Assembly (NCBI GenBank): GCA_027031685.1
Contig: JALVPS010000052.1
Location: forward strand, 1 to 19,769
Direction: 5' to 3'
Origin: Gammaproteobacteria bacterium
Lineage (GTDB): Bacteria; Pseudomonadota; Gammaproteobacteria; UWMA-0217
Length of the DNA stretch: 19,769 nucleotides
Made by a program: the position numbers and the translations under genes. The notes below the pieces were generated by a model. It made no database searches. It was not told the DNA's origin and worked only from the letters and a program-made list of their open reading frames with translations. Positions 1 through 6,552 of the stretch are shown here, piece by piece; the first letter of the stretch is position 1, and each line of letters opens with the position of its first letter.

Positions 1-157
1 AGATGGCGGTGCCGCCCTCGGCATCGTAGGCGCGCACACCCTCGAACACACCCATGCCGTAGTGCAGGGTGTGGGTGAGTACGTGGGTCTGCGCCTCGCG
101 CCAGGGCACCAGTTCGCCGTCGTACCAGATGAGGCCATCGCGATCGGCCATGGACAT
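1..157 (-). CDS. ilvE: Branched-chain amino acid aminotransferase, N-terminal part (runs off the window)
   Basis: The 52 visible residues begin MSMADRDGLIWYDGELVPW and continue with HVLTHTLHYGMGVFEGVRAY. The segment HTLHYGMGVFEGVRAY is the signature N-terminal block of class IV PLP-dependent branched-chain aminotransferases. These catalyse the last, reversible transamination between 2-oxoglutarate/glutamate and valine, leucine or isoleucine in the cytoplasm. The PLP lysine lies beyond the window edge. The start is ATG at 157, with a purine-rich GGGAGAG upstream; a second in-frame ATG two codons later (151) is possible. The gene lies 34 bp downstream of glnE on the same strand, so co-transcription is likely. 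Both genes concern amino-group and nitrogen metabolism. Identity is clear, although only the first sixth or so of the protein is present. Confidence 0.93.
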   Translation of the reverse strand, partial: MSMADRDGLIWYDGELVPWREAQTHVLTHTLHYGMGVFEGVRAYDAEGGTAI

Positions 158-191
158 AAGCAGTCTCTCCCTCTCGAGTGGGTGGCGCGCC

Positions 192-3074
192 TCAGTCCGC
201 CTCCAGCAGCCGCTGCCACATCGCCCGCACCCGCTGCCGCTCGGCCTGGAAGCGCTGGTCGTGGACCACCGCCGGCCGGCCCTGCAGAGTGAGGTGGTGG
301 ATGGCGTCGCGCAGCCGCACGTAGGCCTCGCGCAGGCCGTCGGCCTCAGCCGCGGTCAGTACGCCGTGCGCGGCCAGGTCGGCCAGGATGCGCACGCTGT
401 CGGTCCAGCGGGCGATGGCGGGCTGCGCATGGGCATGCGCCAAAACCAGATATTGCACCATAAATTCGATGTCCGTGATACCGCCGGGCGACTTCTTGAG
501 ATCGAAGCCGGCGGCGCGGTCGGCGCCGGTGTGCTGCCACATGCGGTGGCGCATGTCGCGCACGGCGCGGCGCAGCCCGGCGGCGCCGCGCGGCCGGGTG
601 AGCACGGCCCGGCGCACGGCGCGGAAGGCCTCGGCCAGCTCGGCGTCGCCGGCCACCGGGCGGGCCCGCACCAGGGCCTGGTGCTCCCATACCCAGGCGT
701 CCTCCTGCTGGTAGCGCGCGAAGGCGCCCAGGCTGGACACCAGCAGGCCGGAGCTGCCGCTGGGGCGCAGCCGCAGGTCCACCTCGTATAGCTTGCCGGA
801 CAGGGTGGTAACGGTGAGCAGGCCCACCATGCGCTGCGCCAGGCGGGCGAAGAAGGTGCCGTTGTCCAGCGGCCGCGGGCCGTCGGTCTCCTGGCCGGTG
901 CCGGCCGAGTCGTGCAGGAACACCAGGTCCAGGTCCGAGCCGTAGCCCATCTCGATGCCGCCCAGCTTGCCGTAGCCCACCACCAGGAAGCGCACGTCGC
1001 GCGCCTGTCCCGCCTCGACGCAGCGGGGGCGGCCGTGGCACGCCACCAGGCGCTGCCAGGCCAGGGCGCGCACCTTGTCCAGGATGACCTCGGCGATCCA
1101 GGTGAGGTGGTCGGAGACGCGCATGACCGGCAGGGCGCCCACCAGGTCGGCGGCCGCCACGCGCAGCACCTGGGCCTGCTTGAAGTGGCGCAGAGCCTCC
1201 ACCACCTGCTCCTCGTCGGCCGGGTCGATGCGGCGGAAGGTTTCGGCCAGCTCGGCGGCCAGCCCGTCGCGCCCGGGCGGGTCGTACAGGGTGGCCGGGT
1301 TGACCAGCTCGTCCAGCAGCAGCGGGTGGGTGGCCAGAGTCTCGGCGACCCACGGGCTGGCGGCGCACAGGCGCACCAGCTGCGACAGGGCCATGGGCTG
1401 CTCGGCCAGCATGGCCAGGTAGGTGGTGCGGCCCATGACGGCACGCAGCAGGTCCAGCAGGCGGCCCAGGGTGGCGGTGGCCCGCCCCCCCTCGCCCTCC
1501 TGCGCCACGCGCGCCAGCAGCAGGGGCATGAGGGCGTCCAGGCGGCGACGCGCCGGGGCGGTGAGGGCCTGCACGCGGCGGTCGCCGGCGAAGGCGGTCA
1601 GCAGCCGCCAGGCCTCGGCCGGGTCGTCGTAGCCCTGCGCCGCCAGGGTGGCCAGCGCCTCGTCCCGGCCCGCCTCGCCCGCCGCCAGGGCCACCCACAG
1701 GGCGTGCAGGGGCGCGTCGGCCGGACCGTGCTCCGTCTGCGGCGTGGCGAAGATGCGCTCGAAGTGCTCGGCCACTCGCCGCCGGTGGCCGTCCAGCTCG
1801 GCCAGAAAGGCGTCCCAGTCGCCGCCGTGGCCCATGGCGGTGGCCAGGCGCCAGCGGTCCAGGGGGTCCCGGGGCAGGCGGTGGGTCTGCTGGTCGCGGA
1901 TCATCTGCAGGCGGTTCTCGGCGTCGCGCAGGTAGCGGTAGGCGGCGTCCAGCTCGGCCACCGCCCAGTCCGGCAGCAGGCCGCGTTCGCCCAGGTAGTG
2001 CAGCACCGGCAGCAGGCGCGGGTCGCGCAGGCGGCGGTCGCGCCCGCCGTGGATGAGCTGGAAGACCTGCACGCTGAACTCCACCTCGCGGATGCCGCCC
2101 GGCCCCAGCTTGAGGCTGTCGGCCATGCCCTTGCGGGCCGCCTCGCGGGCAATGAGGGCCTTCATCTCGCGCAGTCCCTCGATGACGCCGTAGTCCAGGT
2201 AGCGGCGGTAGACGAAGCCCTGCAGGCGCTGCAGCAGGGCCCGACCGGCGGCCAGGTCGCCGGCCACCGGGCGGGCCTTGATCCAGGCGTAGCGCTCCCA
2301 CTCGCGGCCGTGGGCCTCGTAGTAGGCCTCCAGGGCGGCGAAGCGGGTGACCAGGGCGCCCGACTGGCCGAAGGGGCGCAGGCGCATGTCCACGCGGAAC
2401 ACGCGCCCGTCGGCGGTGGCCGTGTCCAGCAGGCGGATGAGGCGCTGCGCCAGGCGCGTGAAATAGGGCTCGGCCTCCACCGGGCGCGGGCCGTCGCTGC
2501 GGCCCGCCTCGGGGTAGGCGAAGATCAGGTCGATGTCGGAGGAGAAGTTGAGCTCGCCGCCGCCCAGCTTGCCCATGCCGAACACCACCAGCCGCTGCGG
2601 CCGGCCGTCGGCGTCGCGCAGCACGCCGTGGGCCGCGGCCAGGTCCGCCTCGGCCTGCGCCAGGGCCTGCCCGATCAGCAGCTCGGCCAGCTCGGTCAGG
2701 ACGCGCAGGGTCTCCTCCAGGGGCGCCAGGCCCAGCAGATCGCGCCAGGCGATGCGGAACATCTCGCGGTGGCGGGCCTGGCGCAGCCAGGCCATGAAGG
2801 CCGCCTCGTCGGCCCCGGCCGGCGGCCGCAGGCGGGCGGCCAGGGCGGCCCGCTCGTGGGGCCGGTCGAGATCGCCAGCGGACAGCCACCCGGCCACCGC
2901 CGCCGTCTGCCGCTCGGCCACCGTGGCGGCGAACTCTGAACAGGCCAGCACGTGGCGGACGGAGTCCGCCAGGTCGGCCCAGTGACCGTCCGGCAGGCGC
3001 GCCGCCAAGGCCGCCAGCACGGGCGTCAGCCGGTCGCGAATGGGTACGGGCGGCTGAACGGGCTGGGCTGTCAC
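192..3074 (-). CDS. glnE: Bifunctional glutamine synthetase adenylyltransferase/adenylyl-removing enzyme
   Basis: A 960-residue protein, close to the roughly 945 residues usual for the family. GlnE attaches AMP to glutamine synthetase subunits and removes it, in response to PII and glutamine. Two nucleotidyltransferase cores are visible. The N-terminal, deadenylylating one has GMGKLGGGELNFSSDIDLIF with metal-binding Asp180 and Asp182. The C-terminal, adenylylating one has GYGKLGGIEMGYGSDLDLVF with Asp714 and Asp716. The matching VDMRLRPFGQSG and VDLRLRPSGSSG strands are also present. An upstream in-frame ATG at 3167 would add 31 proline-rich residues unlike the family. I chose GTG at 3074 because GAGGAG sits six bases before it and the protein then begins in the expected region. 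It diverges from the gene at 3185 and is followed closely by ilvE. Both catalytic halves look intact. Confidence 0.95.
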   Translation of the reverse strand: MTAQPVQPPVPIRDRLTPVLAALAARLPDGHWADLADSVRHVLACSEFAATVAERQTAAVAGWLSAGDLDRPHERAALAARLRPPAGADEAAFMAWLRQARHREMFRIAWRDLLGLAPLEETLRVLTELAELLIGQALAQAEADLAAAHGVLRDADGRPQRLVVFGMGKLGGGELNFSSDIDLIFAYPEAGRSDGPRPVEAEPYFTRLAQRLIRLLDTATADGRVFRVDMRLRPFGQSGALVTRFAALEAYYEAHGREWERYAWIKARPVAGDLAAGRALLQRLQGFVYRRYLDYGVIEGLREMKALIAREAARKGMADSLKLGPGGIREVEFSVQVFQLIHGGRDRRLRDPRLLPVLHYLGERGLLPDWAVAELDAAYRYLRDAENRLQMIRDQQTHRLPRDPLDRWRLATAMGHGGDWDAFLAELDGHRRRVAEHFERIFATPQTEHGPADAPLHALWVALAAGEAGRDEALATLAAQGYDDPAEAWRLLTAFAGDRRVQALTAPARRRLDALMPLLLARVAQEGEGGRATATLGRLLDLLRAVMGRTTYLAMLAEQPMALSQLVRLCAASPWVAETLATHPLLLDELVNPATLYDPPGRDGLAAELAETFRRIDPADEEQVVEALRHFKQAQVLRVAAADLVGALPVMRVSDHLTWIAEVILDKVRALAWQRLVACHGRPRCVEAGQARDVRFLVVGYGKLGGIEMGYGSDLDLVFLHDSAGTGQETDGPRPLDNGTFFARLAQRMVGLLTVTTLSGKLYEVDLRLRPSGSSGLLVSSLGAFARYQQEDAWVWEHQALVRARPVAGDAELAEAFRAVRRAVLTRPRGAAGLRRAVRDMRHRMWQHTGADRAAGFDLKKSPGGITDIEFMVQYLVLAHAHAQPAIARWTDSVRILADLAAHGVLTAAEADGLREAYVRLRDAIHHLTLQGRPAVVHDQRFQAERQRVRAMWQRLLEAD

Positions 3075-3080
3075 GGGATG

Positions 3081-3086
3081 CTCCTC
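3081..3086 (-). promoter_or_regulatory. Strong Shine-Dalgarno that fixes the glnE GTG start
   Basis: The minus strand reads GAGGAG, then six bases (CATCCC), then GTG at 3074. No comparable site precedes the longer ATG alternative at 3167. Confidence 0.7.
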
Positions 3087-3124
3087 TACCGGCGGGGGGA
3101 ACCGGGGCAGTGCAGGGATTTCTA

Positions 3125-3154
3125 AGGGTACGGGCGCCGCTCCCGCGAGGTCAA
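3125..3154 (-). promoter_or_regulatory. glnE: Possible glnE promoter
   Basis: On the minus strand TTGACC (3149-3154) is followed after 18 bases by TACCCT (3125-3130). The -35 is good and the -10 is weak. Transcription would start near 3118, giving a leader of about 45 bases before the GTG start and leaving the alternative ATG at 3167 outside the transcript. Only 110 bp separate glnE from the divergent gene, so regulation could be shared. No clear promoter was seen for the plus-strand gene. Confidence 0.3.
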
Positions 3155-3184
3155 AGCGCCTCTCCACCCACCCGGGGACAAGGC

Positions 3185-4312
3185 ATGACCAGAATCCTGC
3201 AGGCCCTGCGCCATGGCGGCAAGGTCACCCACCTGTTCGGCGTGCGGCACGGCCGCTACAGCGACGAGCACCACCTGGCGGCGGCCACCGAGTGGCTGCT
3301 GAGCGCGCATGCGGCGGCGGGCCACGGCGGCTACGCCCACACCTACCACTTGGTGCTGGGTTGGCGGCCGGCCTGCGCGGAGACTACCGGCACCATCGTG
3401 CCCAGCCTGCTGGAGACCTACCGCATGCTGGGCGACCAGCGCCTGTACCGCTCGGCGGCGGCCGCCCTGCGCTGGCTGAAGGGCATCCAGCGGGACGACG
3501 GCGGCTTCAGTGGCCTGGACGGGCGCCGGCCGAGCGTGTCCGCCACCGGCCAGGCCCTCGCCGGCTTCAACCACGTGCGGCGCCACTTCTCCCACTTTCC
3601 GGTGGAGGACGGCCAGCGCCGTGCCGCCACCTGGCTGGTGTCGGTGCAGGCGGCCGACGGCAGCTTCCGGTGCCATGCCCGCAGCGGGCAACCGCGCAGC
3701 CGCGACGTGTGTGTGGGGGCGGCGCTGATCGACGCCGGCCAGCAGCTGGAGGAACCACGCTTCGTGGCGGCCGGGCTGCGCAACCTGCGCTGGACGCTGG
3801 CCCGGCAGGCCGACAACGGCTTCTTCCGCCACGCCGCCGGTGATGACGGCCCCCCCTTCCTGCACAGCCTGGTACAGGTGCTGGCGGGACTGCTGGACGG
3901 GTGGGCCCTGACCGGCGAGCAGGCCGCCCTGAACGGCGCGCGGCGCTTCGCCGACGGCCTGCTCGAACGTGCCCGTGACGACGGCGTGCCGTTCGGGTGC
4001 TATGACGAGCGCTACCGGCCACAGGGCGAGGAGCGCTGCCTGCCCGGGCTGGCGCAGTGGTCGGCGGTGTGCCAGCGGCTGGCCACCCTGGGCCTGGACG
4101 CCGCCTACGCCCGCCAGGCGCGCGCCAGCCTCGACTACCTGAAGACGCGCCAGTACCTGTCCCACCATCCCCACCTGCATGGCGGTCTGCCCGGCAGCGA
4201 CCCGGTACACGGCCGCTACCTGCGCCTGGCCATCCCCAACTGGGGGGTCAGAGCCTTCATCGACGCCCTGCTGGCGCAGATCCGGCGCAATATGCCGCAG
4301 CCGGCGTACTGA
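3185..4312 (+). CDS. VpsJ-like (alpha/alpha)-toroid protein, probably polysaccharide-associated
   Basis: A 375-residue soluble protein with no signal peptide or membrane segment. It has the look of terpenoid-cyclase/glycosidase-type (alpha/alpha) toroids. Visible marks are AETTGTIVPSLLETY (65-79), three QxxDGxF-type motifs (IQRDDGGF 101-108, VQAADGSF 154-161, RQADNGFF 207-214) and a C-terminal GSDPVHGRYLRLAIPNWG (337-354) ending in a helix. Proteins with the ETTG...QxxDGGF...PNW pattern occur in polysaccharide biosynthesis clusters and are often labelled VpsJ; their reaction is unproven. The start is ATG at 3185, preceded by GGGGACAAGG. An upstream ATG at 3110 in the same frame lies in intergenic-looking sequence. 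No glycosyltransferase or transport genes are adjacent, so the gene stands alone between glnE (divergent) and the pilus motor gene (convergent). The fold assignment is moderately sure and the function is unknown. Confidence 0.75.
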   Translation: MTRILQALRHGGKVTHLFGVRHGRYSDEHHLAAATEWLLSAHAAAGHGGYAHTYHLVLGWRPACAETTGTIVPSLLETYRMLGDQRLYRSAAAALRWLKGIQRDDGGFSGLDGRRPSVSATGQALAGFNHVRRHFSHFPVEDGQRRAATWLVSVQAADGSFRCHARSGQPRSRDVCVGAALIDAGQQLEEPRFVAAGLRNLRWTLARQADNGFFRHAAGDDGPPFLHSLVQVLAGLLDGWALTGEQAALNGARRFADGLLERARDDGVPFGCYDERYRPQGEERCLPGLAQWSAVCQRLATLGLDAAYARQARASLDYLKTRQYLSHHPHLHGGLPGSDPVHGRYLRLAIPNWGVRAFIDALLAQIRRNMPQPAY

Positions 4313-4344
4313 CCGGCCGCCGGCCCAATCACGGGCGGGACAGC

Positions 4345-4363
4345 CCGGCGCCTATGGCGCCGG
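4345..4363. terminator. GC-rich hairpin between convergent genes
   Basis: A perfect 8-bp stem (CCGGCGCC / GGCGCCGG) with a TAT loop sits in the 59-bp gap between the convergent 3' ends at 4312 and 4372. There is no T-run on either side, so it is not a standard intrinsic terminator. It could still slow polymerase or protect both 3' ends. Confidence 0.4.
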
Positions 4364-4371
4364 CGCGGGGA

Positions 4372-5427
4372 TCATTCCTCGGGATGCTGGAACAGTTCCT
4401 TCTTGAAGGCCTTCTCGTAGGCCTCGCGCTGGGAGATGAGGGTGGTCTCCATCATTTTGAGCAGGGTGCCGTCCATGGTCTGCATGCCCAGCGCGGCGCC
4501 GCTCTGCATGGCGGTCTCCAGCTGGTCGGTGCGCCCCTCGCGGATGAGATTGGCCACCGCCGGGGTGTTGATGAGCACCTCCACGGCGGCCATCTGCCCC
4601 TTGCCGTGCTGACACGTCACCAGCTGCTGGGTGATGACGGCGCGCAGCGAGGTGGACAGCATGGTGCGCACCTGGGGCTGCTTGGCGGTGGGGAAGACGT
4701 TGATGATGCGGTCCACGGTGGCCGCGGCGCGGTTGGTGTGCAGGGTGCCCAGCACCAGGATGCCGGTCTCGGCGGCGGTGACGGCCAGGCTGATGGTCTC
4801 CAGGTCGCGCAGCTCACCCACCAGCACCACGTCCGGGTCCTCGCGCAGGGCGGAGCGCAGGGCGGCGGCGAAGCTGGGGGTGTGCGGGCCCACCTCGCGC
4901 TGGCTGATGAGGCAGCGCTTGCGCTGGTGCACGAACTCGATGGGATCCTCGATGGTGATGATGTGGCCGCGCCGCAGGCGGTTGATCTCGTCGATCATGG
5001 CCGCCAGGGTGGTGGACTTGCCGGAGCCGGTGCGACCGGTGACCAGGATCAGCCCCTGGCGGTGGCGGCACAGGGCGCTGATCACCGACGGCAGGCGCAG
5101 GTCGTCCAGGGTCTGGATGCGGGTGGGGATGACGCGGAACACGGCGCCCATCCCGTGGATGTAGCGGAAGGCGTTGACGCGGAAGCGCGCCAGTCCCTCC
5201 ACCGTGTAGGCGAAGTCCACCCCGTCCTGGGCCTCGAACTGCTGGCGCACCCGGTCGCTCATCACCTCGTACAGATAGGAGCGCAGGGCATCGCCCGGCA
5301 GCCGCTCCGGGTGCAGGGGCATGAGCTTGCCGAACACGCGCACGCGCGGCGGTTCGCCGGCCAGCAGGTGCAGGTCGGAGCCCTCGCGGGCCACCGTCTC
5401 GCGCAGCAGGTCGTCGATCTTCTTCAT
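4372..5427 (-). CDS. PilT/PilU-family type IV pilus retraction ATPase (second copy in the unit)
   Basis: A 351-residue secretion-type hexameric ATPase that powers pilus retraction at the base of type IV pili. Motifs in order: SDLHLLAG near the N-terminus, Walker A GRTGSGKS (131-138), Asp box TIEDPIEF (158-165), Walker B DVVLVGELRD (199-208), His box GTLHTNRAAATVDR (227-240). A C-terminal AVANLIRE (290-297) corresponds to the AIRNLIRE motif of PilT. Length is close to PilT (about 345). The start ATG at 5427 has GGGAG six bases upstream. It lies 13 bp after the preceding motor gene and is certainly co-transcribed with it. The two motors differ mainly at the C-terminus and in Walker A, so they are paralogues with probably separate roles, as with PilT and PilU. 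Which of the two names fits cannot be settled from sequence alone. Confidence 0.9.
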   Translation of the reverse strand: MKKIDDLLRETVAREGSDLHLLAGEPPRVRVFGKLMPLHPERLPGDALRSYLYEVMSDRVRQQFEAQDGVDFAYTVEGLARFRVNAFRYIHGMGAVFRVIPTRIQTLDDLRLPSVISALCRHRQGLILVTGRTGSGKSTTLAAMIDEINRLRRGHIITIEDPIEFVHQRKRCLISQREVGPHTPSFAAALRSALREDPDVVLVGELRDLETISLAVTAAETGILVLGTLHTNRAAATVDRIINVFPTAKQPQVRTMLSTSLRAVITQQLVTCQHGKGQMAAVEVLINTPAVANLIREGRTDQLETAMQSGAALGMQTMDGTLLKMMETTLISQREAYEKAFKKELFQHPEE

Positions 5428-5440
5428 GCGCCGCTCCCGC

Positions 5441-6535
5441 TCACGTGCTGATGTCCTCCATCTGTGTGAGCAGCGAGGCGTCGGTCACGAAGGGCCGGAA
5501 GGCGCGCTTGTCGACGGCGTACTCGTAGGCCTCGTCCGGGTCGATCTCCTTGGCCTGCACCGCCTCCAGCAGGGCCTGGTCCATGAGCTGCATGCCCTGC
5601 GCACGGCCCGTCTGCATCTGCGAGGGGATCATGTGGGTCCTGTCGCTCATGAGCAGCTTGGCGATGGCCCGGTTCATGACCATCACCTCGAACACCGCCT
5701 TGCGGTCGCGCCCGTCCACTGTGCGCACCAGCAGCTGGCTCACCACCCCCAGCAGGTTCTGGGCCAGGAAGGTCTTGCCCTGCTCCTTCTGCTCGCCGGG
5801 CAGGGCGTCGATGATGCGGTCGATGGTCTTGACCGCCGAGGTGGTGTGCAGGGTGCCCAGCACCAGGTGGCCGGTCTCGGCGGCGGTCATGGCCATGTCG
5901 ATGGACTCCGGATCGCGCAACTCGCCCACGAAGATCACGTCCGGGTCCTCGCGCAGCGCCGAGCGCAGGCCGGACACGAAGTCCGGCACGTGGGTGCCGA
6001 TCTCGCGCTGCACCACCTGCGCCTGGCGGCTGGCGTGCACGAACTCGATGGGGTCCTCCAGGCTGATGATGTTGAGGGGGCGCGTCTGGTTCAGGTAATC
6101 AATGAGCGCCGCCAGGGTGGTGGACTTGCCGGTGCCGGTGGAGCCGGTGATGAGGATCATGCCCTGCTGGTGGTCGAGCAGCTGCTTGAGCACCGGCGGC
6201 AGGCCCAGCGTCTCGAAACGCGGCACCTCCTCCGGAATGTAGCGGAAGGCGGCGCCCGGCCCGGTGGCCTTGCGGTAGAAGTTGACACGGAAGCGGCCGA
6301 TGCCCGGCGCATGATAGGCGAAATCCAGGTCCCGCCCCTCCTTGAAGCGCTGCTGCTGGGCGGGAGTGAGCACCTCGTTCAGGTAGCCGAGCAGCTCGCG
6401 CTCCTCCAGATTGCGGAACTTGATGGTCAGCAGGTCGCCGTGCAGGCGCAGCAGCGGCGGCAGCCCCACCGCCAGATGCAAGTCGGAGCAGCCCTGCTCG
6501 CGGGCCAGCTTGAGGAAGGCGTCCAGACGCGGCAT
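5441..6535 (-). CDS. PilT/PilU-family type IV pilus retraction ATPase (first copy in the unit)
   Basis: A 364-residue pilus motor ATPase. It has SDLHLAVGLPP at 17-27, Walker A GSTGTGKS (131-138), Asp box SLEDPIEF (158-165), Walker B DVIFVGELRD (199-208) and His box GTLHTTSAVKTIDR (227-240). At the position of the PilT AIRNLIRE motif it reads AIAKLLMS (290-297). It carries a longer C-terminal tail, EAYEYAVDKRAFRPFV and about 14 more residues. These changes set it apart from classical PilT and make it the more PilU-like or lineage-specific motor, though that is inference. The start ATG at 6535 follows GGGGAGGGGAG. The kinase stop codon is 17 bp upstream and the second motor starts 13 bp downstream. 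No pilin, PilB, PilC or PilM-Q genes lie in the window, so both motors would serve pili encoded elsewhere. Confidence 0.9.
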   Translation of the reverse strand: MPRLDAFLKLAREQGCSDLHLAVGLPPLLRLHGDLLTIKFRNLEERELLGYLNEVLTPAQQQRFKEGRDLDFAYHAPGIGRFRVNFYRKATGPGAAFRYIPEEVPRFETLGLPPVLKQLLDHQQGMILITGSTGTGKSTTLAALIDYLNQTRPLNIISLEDPIEFVHASRQAQVVQREIGTHVPDFVSGLRSALREDPDVIFVGELRDPESIDMAMTAAETGHLVLGTLHTTSAVKTIDRIIDALPGEQKEQGKTFLAQNLLGVVSQLLVRTVDGRDRKAVFEVMVMNRAIAKLLMSDRTHMIPSQMQTGRAQGMQLMDQALLEAVQAKEIDPDEAYEYAVDKRAFRPFVTDASLLTQMEDIST

Positions 6536-6552
6536 TCAGCTCCCCTCCCCGG

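Noticed and set aside
912..2939. Long plus-strand open frame (675 codons) opposite glnE
   Set aside because: It is antisense to a clear GlnE with intact motifs. Its product is Gln/Val/Ala/His-rich without any domain, as expected from the complement of GC-rich coding sequence.
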